In this document: positions 15,851 through 22,686 of the stretch, piece after piece
How positions within the stretch are numbered: the stretch's first letter is position 1
How the letters are laid out: each line of letters starts with the position of its first letter
Source: Dehalococcoidia bacterium
GTDB taxonomy: Bacteria; Chloroflexota; Dehalococcoidia; SM23-28-2
Assembly: GCA_020356025.1 (NCBI GenBank)
Contig: CP070630.1
Location: forward strand, 331,210-388,923
Direction: 5' to 3'
Length of the DNA: 57,714 bases
Translations under genes and position numbers: made by a program
Notes under the pieces: model-generated
What the model saw: the letters and a program-made list of their open reading frames with translations, nothing else
Told to the model about the DNA's origin: nothing
Database searches by the model: none

Positions 15851-16369
15851 CTAGGCCTTCGGCAGCTGAAAGGAGATGACGGGCCGACACTCCTGGCCCT
15901 GGCTCTTGGGGCAATGCCGGGTTAGCGGCTCCTCGGCCAGCGGCAGCCCCAGGGCTTCGTGCCAGCCCTGAATGCGGTCGCCGGCGGCGCAGATATAGAA
16001 GGGGGCTATCCCAGCCTTCGTGATGTTGTCGTGGATGAAGCAGCGTTTCATCCACGCCTCGTAGGAGTGGTCATTGACCACCCGGATCTCGAGCTGCGTC
16101 AGCGGTGGCGGCGTGAACAAGCGAAAGGCCGCCTCGATCACCTGCACCAGCTCCTGCACCGTCGTAGGCGCGGCGATGCCCAAGACTTTGACCAAGCGGT
16201 GCATTTCCGCCTTGCCCAGGGCGCGGCACACCTGCTTGTTGATCCTGTTGGTCGCTTCCAGGCCGTACTCCCGGGCGACGACCCTGTACCACCGCGCGTC
16301 GTGAGAGTACCAGCAGCTGCGAAGAAGCTCCTTCTCCTTCTCATCGGAGAGCACTAGCGCGCTGCTCAC
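15851..16369 (-). CDS. DUF6125-like protein
   Basis: This protein of about 172 residues contains LRSCWYSHDARWYRVVAREYGLEATNRINKQ (shown here only as the key C-W-Y-x-H-D-x-R-W-Y core), then a helical domain and a C-terminal CPKSQGQECRP. The C-Y-x-H-D-x-x-W core recalls the DUF6125 family found beside acyl-CoA and dehalogenation genes. The GTG at 16369 is preferred; a TTG at 16426 would add an atypical N-terminus. Cys and His residues might bind metal. Function unknown. Confidence 0.65.
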   Translation of the reverse strand: MSSALVLSDEKEKELLRSCWYSHDARWYRVVAREYGLEATNRINKQVCRALGKAEMHRLVKVLGIAAPTTVQELVQVIEAAFRLFTPPPLTQLEIRVVNDHSYEAWMKRCFIHDNITKAGIAPFYICAAGDRIQGWHEALGLPLAEEPLTRHCPKSQGQECRPVISFQLPKA

Positions 16370-16471
16370 GTCCCCACTCACCCCCTCGATGGGCGGAAAA
16401 CAAAACCGCCCAGCACGATTCGGCAATGCGCTCGTCCTGGGCTCTGGATTTGCTATCTCTGGCCTCTTTGG

Positions 16472-16663
16472 CTAGCGATTTGCGGTCATTTTGGTCTTCT
16501 GGGTAGCGCTACCTTCCCTCCTTTCTCCTGGCCAGGGAATGAGGTGGATCCTCTTGCAGCGTCGGCAGAGGATCTCTACCCCCTCAAGGGAGACCTTGGC
16601 TACGAGGTTGCCACAGAGGCAGCGCTCATCTAGTAGCGGGGTGGCCTTGGGCCTAGTCTCCAC
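16472..16663 (-). CDS. Com-like small zinc-ribbon protein
   Basis: This protein of about 63 residues carries two Cys pairs, CLCG and CRRCKRIHLI, separated by 14 residues. The pattern resembles the phage Mu Com translational regulator zinc finger. GTG at 16663 (or TTG one codon earlier) follows GAGGAGGGGG and lies inside the last codons of the tetR gene, so the two are translationally coupled. It may bind RNA or DNA, or be a rubredoxin-like metal site. A phage origin is possible, but no other phage gene is near. Confidence 0.6.
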   Translation of the reverse strand: METRPKATPLLDERCLCGNLVAKVSLEGVEILCRRCKRIHLIPWPGERREGSATQKTKMTANR

Positions 16664-17379
16664 CAAGAGTCCCCCTCCTCAATCGAGTCCAGATAGAGAT
16701 CTCCCCAGTTCTCCACCGTGTATCGCTCGAATCTCTTGGACACCGCACGGCCTGCGGCCTTGTGCTCTGCAGGCGCCGTCTCGCGAATGGAGTCTAGATA
16801 GAGCTTTCCCCAGTGCTCCACGTTGCTGCGGTCAAGCGCTTCGTCGAAGCTGAGCAGGTGAGTCAGGTCTAAGGTCAGGCCGAAGGCCATGAACTTCCAG
16901 GCGGCAACAGTGGGGTTCACATCTTGCCTGATCAGCCCCTGCCTCTTGCCCTCCTCTATATTCTCCACCAGGAAGCGGATGAAGGCGGCGAAATTGCTGT
17001 GCAGGGCCTCGCGGATCTCCTCGTCATCGGCTTCGGACAGGGCCTGGAAGAGTAGCTTCATGACCGGCGAGCGGCTTCGCAGGTGGTCGTAGTAGCCGAG
17101 ACCGATGGCCCGGATGATCTCCAGGGGGTCGACAATCTCGCTGGCCAGCCTCTCCCAGATGTCCAGAAGTCTCTTGCCGGCGGCCTTGATGGTGGAGATG
17201 AAGAGCTCTTTCTTGCTGGGGAAGTAGCGGTAGAGGGCAGGTTCGGAGATGCCGGCGGCCTTGGCTAGCTCGGCGGTGCCCACCCTGGCGTAGCTGGAGG
17301 CAGCGAACATGGCCTGGGCACTCTCGATGATGAGGCGCCTTCTCTGCTGGGCTGTCCGCTTAGGCGCTCGCTTAGCCAT
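16630..17379 (-). CDS. TetR-family regulator of the acyl-CoA cluster
   Basis: This 249-residue regulator has an N-terminal helix-turn-helix (VGTAELAKAAGISEPALYRYFPSK, residues about 33-56) and an all-helical ligand domain. It is longer than usual: the last 55 residues contain two copies of a 15-residue unit (NVEHWGKLYLDSIRE and TVENWGDLYLDSIEE). As first gene of the acyl-CoA string it probably senses an acyl-CoA. A perfect palindrome at its own start site (17382-17397) suggests autorepression. Confidence 0.9.
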   Translation of the reverse strand: MAKRAPKRTAQQRRRLIIESAQAMFAASSYARVGTAELAKAAGISEPALYRYFPSKKELFISTIKAAGKRLLDIWERLASEIVDPLEIIRAIGLGYYDHLRSRSPVMKLLFQALSEADDEEIREALHSNFAAFIRFLVENIEEGKRQGLIRQDVNPTVAAWKFMAFGLTLDLTHLLSFDEALDRSNVEHWGKLYLDSIRETAPAEHKAAGRAVSKRFERYTVENWGDLYLDSIEEGDSWWRLGPRPPRY

Positions 17380-17381
17380 AA

Positions 17382-17397
17382 TAGTGAGTGCTCACTA
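17382..17397. promoter_or_regulatory. TetR operator
   Basis: TAGTGAGTGCTCACTA is a perfect 7-bp inverted repeat with a 2-base centre. It lies 3 bases before the tetR start codon and touches the -10 box, so a bound dimer would cover the transcription start. Confidence 0.75.
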
Positions 17398-17425
17398 ACA
17401 TACCACTTAACGCCACTCTTGTCAA
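17397..17425 (-). promoter_or_regulatory. Promoter of the TetR-headed operon
   Basis: On the minus strand TTGACA (17425-17420), 17 bases, then TATGTT (17402-17397). The start would fall near 17390, leaving a leader of only about 11 bases before the ATG. Confidence 0.75.
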
Positions 17426-17514
17426 GAGACGCACGCAGGAGAATCCCCGCTGGTTTGTCCTTGTCCTGCCAGCTCTGGATATTTGACCCGCCTCGCGCCA
17501 TAATAGGGATCGCC

Positions 17515-18435
17515 GTGACTGCCCGCATCCTTGTCGGTACCTGCTCCTGGACTGACCGCACGCTTATCGAGAGCGGCGCCTTCTACCCGCGCGAGGCCAT
17601 CACCCCCGCCGAGCGCCTCCGGTTCTATGCCCAGAACTTCCCCATCGTCGAGGTCGATAGCACCTACTACGGCCTCCCCTCCGAGCGCAACGCCGGCCTC
17701 TGGGTTGAGCGCACCCCGGCCGACTTCACATTCGACCTAAAGGCCTACGCCCTGTTCACCCATCACCCGACCCAGGTGAGGTCCCTGCCCAAGGACGTGC
17801 GCGATGCCCTGGACGCCGAGGCTCGCCAGAAAGCCAACGTCTACTATCGCGACTTGTCGTCCGAGCTGCGGGACGAGATGTGGCAGCGCTTCGCTTCGGC
17901 TCTCCTGCCCCTGGACAGCGCCGGCAAGCTGGGGGTGGTGCTCTTCCAGTTCCCACCCTGGTTCATGCCCGGCGGCGAGAGCACGGACTACATCCGAGAT
18001 GTGAAGGAAGAGCGGCTATCCCAGTACACCGTCGCTGTGGAGTTCCGCAACAACCGCTGGCTCTCGGACAGGAACCGCGAGCGCACCCTGCGTTTTCTCT
18101 CCGATCACCGCCTGCCCTTCGTCTGCGTCGATGAACCCCAGGGCTTCCGCTCCAGCGTGCCGCCGCTGGCAGAGGCGACGGCGCCCGATGCCCTGGTGCG
18201 CTTCCACGGCCGCAATCGGGAGATGTGGGAGCGCAAAGGCATCACCGCCAGCGAGCGCTTCCGCTACCTGTATTCCGAGGACGAGCTCAAGGAGTGGGTA
18301 GAGCCCATCCAGAGGCTGGCCCAGCAGGCGGAGCGACTGCATGTGCTGATGAACAACTGCTACCAGGACCACGCCGTGCGCAACGCTCGCCAGATGGCCA
18401 GGCTCCTGGGCGCTGCTGGCGAATCGCCGCCATAA
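17515..18435 (+). CDS. DUF72 protein
   Basis: This 306-residue TIM-barrel-like DUF72 protein opens with ILVGTCSWTD, followed by FYP, FPIVEVDSTYYGLPSE, FQFPPWF, VEFRNNRW and VRFHGRN, all family hallmarks, and ends with NNCYQDHAVRNARQMARLL. Members are widespread and may handle nucleic acid or iron-related substrates; their activity is not settled. GTG at 17515 is preferred over an upstream extension lacking family similarity. A CATAAT box ends 10 bases before it, so the transcript may be nearly leaderless. A decayed copy of its 3' end lies at 20444-20503. Confidence 0.88.
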   Translation: MTARILVGTCSWTDRTLIESGAFYPREAITPAERLRFYAQNFPIVEVDSTYYGLPSERNAGLWVERTPADFTFDLKAYALFTHHPTQVRSLPKDVRDALDAEARQKANVYYRDLSSELRDEMWQRFASALLPLDSAGKLGVVLFQFPPWFMPGGESTDYIRDVKEERLSQYTVAVEFRNNRWLSDRNRERTLRFLSDHRLPFVCVDEPQGFRSSVPPLAEATAPDALVRFHGRNREMWERKGITASERFRYLYSEDELKEWVEPIQRLAQQAERLHVLMNNCYQDHAVRNARQMARLLGAAGESPP

Positions 18436-18582
18436 GGGCTAGCCCAGATCGGCAGGGCAGCAATCGACGGGAACCGAGAGCGAGTCTTTGGCTGTCCGTT
18501 AGGAACCGCGCGGACAAATCCCGGAAGTTGCCACCGATCCTATATCCGCTGTCTTCGTGGACGGTTCGATCACGGTCGGCCC

Positions 18583-19821
18583 TCACTGGACGAGGCGGAG
18601 GTCCGTCACTAGCCGCCAGGCTATCTCCTCGAACACCGGAGTCAGGTCTCCTCCTTTGGGCTCTTCGAAGTAGTGGTCCCCGTCGGTGGCCATTTCCTGC
18701 AGCACGTACCGGGCCGAGGAATCTTTCCAGGCCCCGTTGTCGCAGACGCAGCGGTTCTGGTCTTGATCTTCCACGCCATAGCCGATCGTATAGATCTCAA
18801 TGCCCAGGGCCTTTGCCTCCTGTGCTTTCTGAACGGCGTACTCGCAGGGATTGTAGCTGTCGGGCTCGGGGCCGCAGCTGCTGGACTTACCGTCCTCAGG
18901 CTGGTTGGCCGCTCCGTCGGAGAGGACGATCATCGCCCAGTGCTCGCCCGGCCTGCCGTTGGCTTGCAGCTCCTCGGCGGCGGCCCACACAGGATCGCCT
19001 ACGTTCGTGCCTACGCTGGACGTTTTGAGGCACTCTATGTTGGCCACCAAGGAGCTGCTCTCGTCGGGCGAGCCGTCGGGATTCTGATAATCCTCGCTTA
19101 GATGGGTGGTCACCCAGCGGACATCCGGCACGTTGGGATAGGGCAGAGGTGGACTGCACGACGACCACGAGCAGCTATACTGTTCGGCCTTGCAGTCGTC
19201 CGTGTCCTCGGCCGGGCCCAAGGCCGCCAAGCCCACCCGGTGCACTCCCTCCTCGAACACGCCAAGGATGGCCTTGGTAGCGGCCTGAGCGTTGTGCATG
19301 TCGCCGTTGCTCATGCTGCCCGTACGGTCGAGGACCATCATCACGTCCAGGGCGGCGAAAGGAGATTCGCCGCAGAGACCGCGGCAGGCGGCGGCGCTGG
19401 CCGAAACAGTCAGGCTGTCCAGACCCAAGACTGGCGCGAAACGCAAGGGGACGTCGCGCTCGGCGCGAACGACAATGGTGTCCCATCTGTCTTCGGATGG
19501 GTCGCAAGCGATGTCGAATTCGCTGGTGCAGCTGAAGCTGATGTCCATGCCGTCTCCATTCGATGCATCGACACCGTTCTTGTCTAGCCACTCGTTCGCG
19601 TCTGCCCTGGCCTCAGTCCAGGCGTCAGGCAGCTTCTGGGCCCCCGCCAGGGCAGCGGCATCAGCCGCGTTCTGGAGCTGCCGCCGTTCGTGCAGAAAGA
19701 GCCCAACGTCTATGGCTAAGGCGGCAAAGGCCAGAACCACTACCAAGAATAGCGTGCCCAACACCAAGCCTTGACCAGACTCTTCCCGCCAAAGGGGACT
19801 CAGCATTCTCATTGCCCTCAC
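18583..19821 (-). CDS. TadG/TadE-like membrane protein with VWA domain
   Basis: This 412-residue protein starts with a Flp-pilus TadE/TadG-type segment: EESGQGLVLGTLFLVVVLAFAALAIDVG (one membrane span, with the Glu typical of pseudopilin-like starts), then RRQLQNAADAAALAGAQ. A von Willebrand A domain follows, with the metal site DRTGSMSNGD, a Thr in TSSVGTNVGDP and LSDGAANQP. Cysteine-rich inserts (CSWSSCSPP, CVCDNG) suggest disulfides outside the cell. Likely an adhesive minor pilin or surface protein. The GTG start has GGAAGGAG 4 bases upstream. A c-di-GMP-I riboswitch lies 254 bases upstream. Confidence 0.85.
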   Translation of the reverse strand: MRAMRMLSPLWREESGQGLVLGTLFLVVVLAFAALAIDVGLFLHERRQLQNAADAAALAGAQKLPDAWTEARADANEWLDKNGVDASNGDGMDISFSCTSEFDIACDPSEDRWDTIVVRAERDVPLRFAPVLGLDSLTVSASAAACRGLCGESPFAALDVMMVLDRTGSMSNGDMHNAQAATKAILGVFEEGVHRVGLAALGPAEDTDDCKAEQYSCSWSSCSPPLPYPNVPDVRWVTTHLSEDYQNPDGSPDESSSLVANIECLKTSSVGTNVGDPVWAAAEELQANGRPGEHWAMIVLSDGAANQPEDGKSSSCGPEPDSYNPCEYAVQKAQEAKALGIEIYTIGYGVEDQDQNRCVCDNGAWKDSSARYVLQEMATDGDHYFEEPKGGDLTPVFEEIAWRLVTDLRLVQ

Positions 19822-20021
19822 AACACTCCTTCCGGTCGGATGTAGGCAGTAGAGCATAGGGCCAACCTTCTTTTCGCGACCAGCCACAAGCCAGCCTCAT
19901 CGTCTACATGCTCTTTGCAGGCGATCGAGCCAGCGCCGAAGAGCGCGATCAGATGGATGAGCAGGCGTATGGCTGATCCACGCCAGCCAACTGGCCGATC
20001 TTGTGTCTTCAGTCCAATCAT
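19818..20021 (-). CDS. Possible small membrane protein between riboswitch and VWA gene
   Basis: This 67-codon frame lies directly after the riboswitch and ends with TGA overlapping the GTG start of the VWA gene by two bases, an arrangement typical of translational coupling. Residues about 14-34 are hydrophobic (IRLLIHLIALFGAGSIA). No convincing ribosome site precedes the ATG and no family is recognised. It may be a real leader protein or a chance open frame. Confidence 0.3.
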   Translation of the reverse strand: MIGLKTQDRPVGWRGSAIRLLIHLIALFGAGSIACKEHVDDEAGLWLVAKRRLALCSTAYIRPEGVL

Positions 20022-20074
20022 CTCGCCACTTCGGGCTGCGGCGCCCTCCGCGTCCCTCCTTTTCCTATAACAAG

Positions 20075-20189
20075 AAGCGGCCCTCGCTTAGGCTCGGCAG
20101 CCCGGCCATCCCAGCCCGCCCGCGCGGAGCGTGGACCCGAGGCTTTGCGTCACCGGCTTGCGCCGGCTTTGCCCTTATCGGAGCCGCTT
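20075..20189 (-). promoter_or_regulatory. c-di-GMP-I (GEMM) riboswitch
   Basis: On the minus strand P1 is AAGCGGC (20189-20183) paired with GCCGCTT (20081-20075). Inside it come GGGCAAA, the P1b hairpin GCCGGC-GCAA-GCCGG with a GNRA loop, then the hallmark GACGCAAAGCC, and a third stem closed by CTCGG and CCGAG. This order matches the GEMM-I consensus for cyclic di-GMP (or, in variants, cyclic GMP-AMP). It precedes a small frame and the Tad-like VWA gene. No T-run terminator is obvious downstream, so control may act on translation. Confidence 0.88.
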
Positions 20190-20210
20190 CCTTTATTCCA
20201 TTCTTTGGCG

Positions 20211-20243
20211 GCTACTTACCATAATGCTGCCTCTGCGGACATA
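20211..20243 (-). promoter_or_regulatory. Shared bipartite promoter-like element, copy 2
   Basis: Minus strand: TATGTCCGCAGAGG (20243-20230), 13 bases, AGTAGC (20216-20211). P1 of the riboswitch begins 22 bases after the last base of AGTAGC. The element is the same as at 921-953 before the CalY/SipW genes. Confidence 0.5.
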
Positions 20244-20289
20244 GATATCTGTAGAGGCGTTCTGCTACGGTCGCGTTAGCAGGAGTTAG

Positions 20290-20326
20290 GTGAACAAAGG
20301 GTGAAAATAAGTGAACAATGGGTGAA
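20290..20326. repeat. Four helically phased GTGAA repeats
   Basis: GTGAA occurs at 20290, 20301, 20311 and 20322, with spacings of 11, 10 and 11 bases, close to one helical turn. The longer unit GTGAACAA(A/T)GGGTGAA occurs twice. All copies would face the same side of the helix, as in arrays bound by a cooperative protein. The rest of the gap from 20244 to 20540 holds only the DUF72 remnant. Confidence 0.5.
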
Positions 20327-20443
20327 CGGGATCGTAGCGACGGGACGGTTGCAGAGGTGGGTGTCCCTTCAGGATGATGGGTTCTCCAAGCCAGCGGGGT
20401 GTAGGCGCTCGGACTTGATGAGGGAGTAAGGGAAGCCTACGGC

Positions 20444-20503
20444 GCCGACAACGTGCGCAACGCCCGTCAGATGGCCAGGCTCCTCGGTGCTTCTGGCGAG
20501 CGT
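20444..20503 (+). pseudogene. Remnant of a DUF72 gene 3' end
   Basis: This stretch encodes ADNVRNARQMARLLGASGER in frame, matching the C-terminus of the DUF72 protein at 17515-18435 (HAVRNARQMARLLGAAGES). At DNA level 42 of 47 bases agree (20453-20499 against 18375-18421). No start codon or upstream family sequence remains, and the frame is closed upstream by a stop at 20402. It is a leftover of a second DUF72 copy or of a segmental duplication. Confidence 0.75.
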
Positions 20504-20540
20504 CCGACATCCGGGCCCCAATGGCCGCCCTCTCTGGTGC

Positions 20541-20546
20541 TATAAT
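20541..20546 (+). promoter_or_regulatory. -10 box of the tRNA-Ser pair
   Basis: A perfect TATAAT ends 10 bases before the first tRNA-Ser. No good -35 hexamer is seen at the expected distance. Confidence 0.65.
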
Positions 20547-20556
20547 GATGACGGCT

Positions 20557-20646
20557 GGAGGGGTGACCGAGAGGCTGATGGTGCCGCTCTCGAAAAGCGG
20601 TGTGGGCTTGTGCTCACCGGGGGTTCGAATCCCTCCCCCTCCGCCA
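20557..20646 (+). tRNA. tRNA-Ser (anticodon CGA)
   Basis: A 90-base class II tRNA. Acceptor strands GGAGGGG and CCCCTCC, discriminator G and an encoded CCA. The anticodon stem CCGCT/AGCGG holds loop CTCGAAA with anticodon CGA (20591-20593), reading UCG. A long variable arm precedes the T-arm with loop TTCGAAT. Confidence 0.97.
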
Positions 20647-20659
20647 AGGCCGATCCCCA

Positions 20660-20748
20660 GGAGGGGTGCTGGAGTGGTTGATCAGGCACGCCTGGAGAGC
20701 GTGTGTACCCTTTGGGTACCGGGGGTTCGAATCCCTCCCCCTCCGCCA
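20660..20748 (+). tRNA. tRNA-Ser (anticodon GGA)
   Basis: An 89-base class II tRNA with the same acceptor stem, discriminator G and encoded CCA as the preceding gene. The stem CACGC/GCGTG holds loop CTGGAGA with anticodon GGA (20694-20696), reading UCC/UCU. The last 31 bases are identical to those of the first tRNA-Ser, 13 bases upstream, so the pair arose by duplication and is co-transcribed. Confidence 0.97.
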
Positions 20749-20778
20749 GCTACAGCGACGGGTTGAGCAGAAGAGACA

Positions 20779-20812
20779 AAGATCCCCCAGACAGCGGGGG
20801 ATCTTGCTTTTG
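20779..20812 (+). terminator. Intrinsic terminator after the tRNA-Ser pair
   Basis: AAGATCCCCC and GGGGGATCTT form a perfect 10-bp stem with a 7-base loop, followed by GCTTTTGG. It may also serve the convergent YtxH-like gene. Confidence 0.85.
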
Positions 20813-20824
20813 GTTTGGAGCGCT

Positions 20825-21121
20825 CTATTCGCCGGAGCTCTTGATGGCCTCCTCGCGCTGCGCCCGCATCTCCTCTTCCGCCTCCTCCTGAGCCTCGCGC
20901 CCGGCCCGCAGAGCCTCCTCCAGCCGATGACGCGCTGCCGCCACGCCCTCGCGCGCCTTCCCTATCGCCTCCTGGGCCCGCGCTCGCGTCTCTTCGCTGG
21001 TGCGCTCTCGCCAGGCCTCCTCCAGCCGTTGCCGCGTCTCGTGGCCGGGAGCCGGGGCCATAAGAGTGGCCCAAGCAGCCCCCACAATCGCACCCAGGAC
21101 AAATCCGAAAAGGAACCTCAT
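20825..21121 (-). CDS. YtxH-like membrane protein
   Basis: This 98-residue protein begins with one membrane helix containing GFVLGAIVGAAWATLMAPAPG, the YtxH pattern of a glycine-rich span followed by a Pro turn. A long charged amphipathic helix, probably a coiled coil rich in Arg, Glu and Ala, follows. Family members are small envelope proteins linked to stress. The ATG overlaps the stop of the upstream membrane gene by one base, so the two are coupled. Confidence 0.75.
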   Translation of the reverse strand: MRFLFGFVLGAIVGAAWATLMAPAPGHETRQRLEEAWRERTSEETRARAQEAIGKAREGVAAARHRLEEALRAGREAQEEAEEEMRAQREEAIKSSGE

Positions 21122-21459
21122 CACTTCTTCCGTCCTTCCTTGCGGCCCTTGCCGCCTCCTCCTCGCTGCGCCAGCCCGCTCAGCACGCTCAGCCCTCGCC
21201 TGGCCCCCGCGAGGAGGCCGTAGGCGCGGATGATGGGCGATACCGCGCTCTCTGAGACGAAGGTGACCGTCTCCCGCACGTTGCTCACCATCGGCTTGAC
21301 CCCTTCATCGACGAGGCGACGCGCCGCCCGGAAGGCGCCGGTGGCAGCTATGCCTACCGCCAAGGTCACGACGATGGCCACCAGAAAGAGGATCGTCCCG
21401 GCGATGGTGAAGGCAATAATGGTTACGTCCCGCACGTCCTGCAAAGTGTCGATGCCCAT
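21121..21459 (-). CDS. Small membrane protein, DUF948-like
   Basis: This 112-residue protein has one N-terminal membrane helix (about residues 12-40), an amphipathic helix (VKPMVSNVRETVTFVSESAVSP) and a basic Gly/Lys tail. The arrangement resembles DUF948 proteins, often encoded beside YtxH proteins as here. TTAGGAGG precedes the ATG by 8 bases. Both may help shape or protect the envelope; no enzymatic motif is present. Confidence 0.65.
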   Translation of the reverse strand: MGIDTLQDVRDVTIIAFTIAGTILFLVAIVVTLAVGIAATGAFRAARRLVDEGVKPMVSNVRETVTFVSESAVSPIIRAYGLLAGARRGLSVLSGLAQRGGGGKGRKEGRKK

Positions 21460-21511
21460 AGCCGCGACCTCCTAAGCTACAATCGCTGCCCGCTGGCAGC
21501 GCTGGCGGCCC

Positions 21512-21520
21512 ATTATAGCA
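21512..21520 (-). promoter_or_regulatory. Extended -10 promoter of the DUF948/YtxH pair
   Basis: TGCTATAAT on the minus strand is a perfect extended -10 box. A hairpin (CGCTGCC/GGGCAGCG) lies in the roughly 46-base leader. Confidence 0.65.
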
Positions 21521-21563
21521 CAAGTCAAGCGTTATCTGAACAGGGATTGGCTCAAGCGATCGG

Positions 21564-22646
21564 TCAGTTGTCACCGTTTCTGGCGATGATGCCGCCGCCC
21601 AGGACCTTCCGGCCCTGGTAGAATACCACCGCTTGGCCGGGGGTAATGGCTCGCTGGGGCCGCTCGAAGCGCACCTCCGCCCGCCCATTGTGCACCGCAA
21701 GCAGGGCCGGCGCTGCCCGGCTGCGATAGCGTATCTTAGCCTCCACCGCCAGCGGCCTCCGCGGCGCCTGGCCCGACACGAACGATAGCTTCTCCGCCCA
21801 GAGAGCGTCGCTCATCAGCTCATCCTCGCTGCCGGCGACGACGGTGTTAGTCTCCGGGTTCACGCTCAGGACGTACAGGGGCTCCCTTCCGCCCCTGGCC
21901 GGCAGGCCCCGCCTCTGTCCGACGGTGTATCCACCAATGTCTCCGTGACGGCCCACGATGCGTCCGCTGCTGTCCACGATGTCGCCCGGTCGCTGAGGGA
22001 AGCGCTCGGCCAGGAAGGAGCGATAGTGGCCCTGCGTGACGAAGCAGATATCGGCGCTATCGGGCTTGGCGGCCACCGGCAGTCCCATCTCCGCCGCCAT
22101 CTGACGACTCTGCTCCTTGGTGTGCTCGCCCACAGGGAAGAGCAGCCGCGAAAGCTCCTCCTGTCCCAGCATGTACAGCACGTACGACTGGTCCTTGCGC
22201 TCGTCCCTGGCCCGCCACAGCTCGTGACCATGGCTATTCCTGACGATGCGACAGTAGTGGCCCGTCGCCAGATAGTCGGCGCCCAGGGCCAACGCCTTGG
22301 TGAGCAGCGACTGGAATTTCACGTGTTCATTGCAGGCCAGACAGGGGTTGGGCGTGCGCCCCCGCAGGTACTCCTGGCAGAAGTAGTCCACCACCGATGA
22401 GGCGAACTCCCGCTCGAAGTTGAGGACGTAGTGCGGGATGCCCAGGGCATCGCAGACAGCACGAGCGTCCTCTATATCCTCCACCGAGCAGCAGCGGCGC
22501 CGATGCAGGGACGCATCCGGATTGTCCAGCGTCCACAGGCGCATGGTCACACCGGCGACTTCGTACCCCTGGCGCACCAGCAGAGCCGCCGTTGTGGAGG
22601 AGTCCACTCCCCCGCTCATGGCCACGATCACTCGTTCCCTACCCAT
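21564..22646 (-). CDS. mnmA: tRNA-specific 2-thiouridylase MnmA
   Basis: This 360-residue enzyme thiolates U34 of tRNA-Lys, -Glu and -Gln. The PP-loop SGGVDSS is at residues 11-17. Catalytic cysteines are expected in TPNPCLACNEHVKF and DSADICFVTQGHYRSF. The C-terminal barrel domain has YTVGQRRGL. Length and motif order are normal. It is divergent from rsfS with only 40 bases between their likely starts. Confidence 0.96.
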   Translation of the reverse strand: MGRERVIVAMSGGVDSSTTAALLVRQGYEVAGVTMRLWTLDNPDASLHRRRCCSVEDIEDARAVCDALGIPHYVLNFEREFASSVVDYFCQEYLRGRTPNPCLACNEHVKFQSLLTKALALGADYLATGHYCRIVRNSHGHELWRARDERKDQSYVLYMLGQEELSRLLFPVGEHTKEQSRQMAAEMGLPVAAKPDSADICFVTQGHYRSFLAERFPQRPGDIVDSSGRIVGRHGDIGGYTVGQRRGLPARGGREPLYVLSVNPETNTVVAGSEDELMSDALWAEKLSFVSGQAPRRPLAVEAKIRYRSRAAPALLAVHNGRAEVRFERPQRAITPGQAVVFYQGRKVLGGGIIARNGDN

Positions 22647-22658
22647 CGCTACTGCCTA

Positions 22659-22667
22659 TGTTATAAT
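22659..22667 (+). promoter_or_regulatory. Extended -10 promoter of rsfS
   Basis: TGTTATAAT is a perfect extended -10 box. It overlaps an in-frame ATG (22666), which therefore cannot be on this transcript and rules it out as the start from this promoter. Confidence 0.65.
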
Positions 22668-22686
22668 GTTTCCAGTCTTAACTGAA

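Noticed and set aside
14646-16055. 469-residue version of the acyl-CoA dehydrogenase
   Set aside because: The first 81 residues are out-of-frame coding of the DUF6125-like gene. The ATG at 15812 has a good ribosome site and the family's normal N-terminus.
20616-20748. 31-base direct repeat as attachment sites of an integrated element
   Set aside because: The repeats are the 3' halves of two adjacent tRNA-Ser genes and only 13 bases separate the genes; duplication explains it.
22438-22686. N-terminal extension of RsfS from 22438
   Set aside because: It runs antisense through mnmA and lacks family similarity. The promoter -10 box is at 22662-22667.
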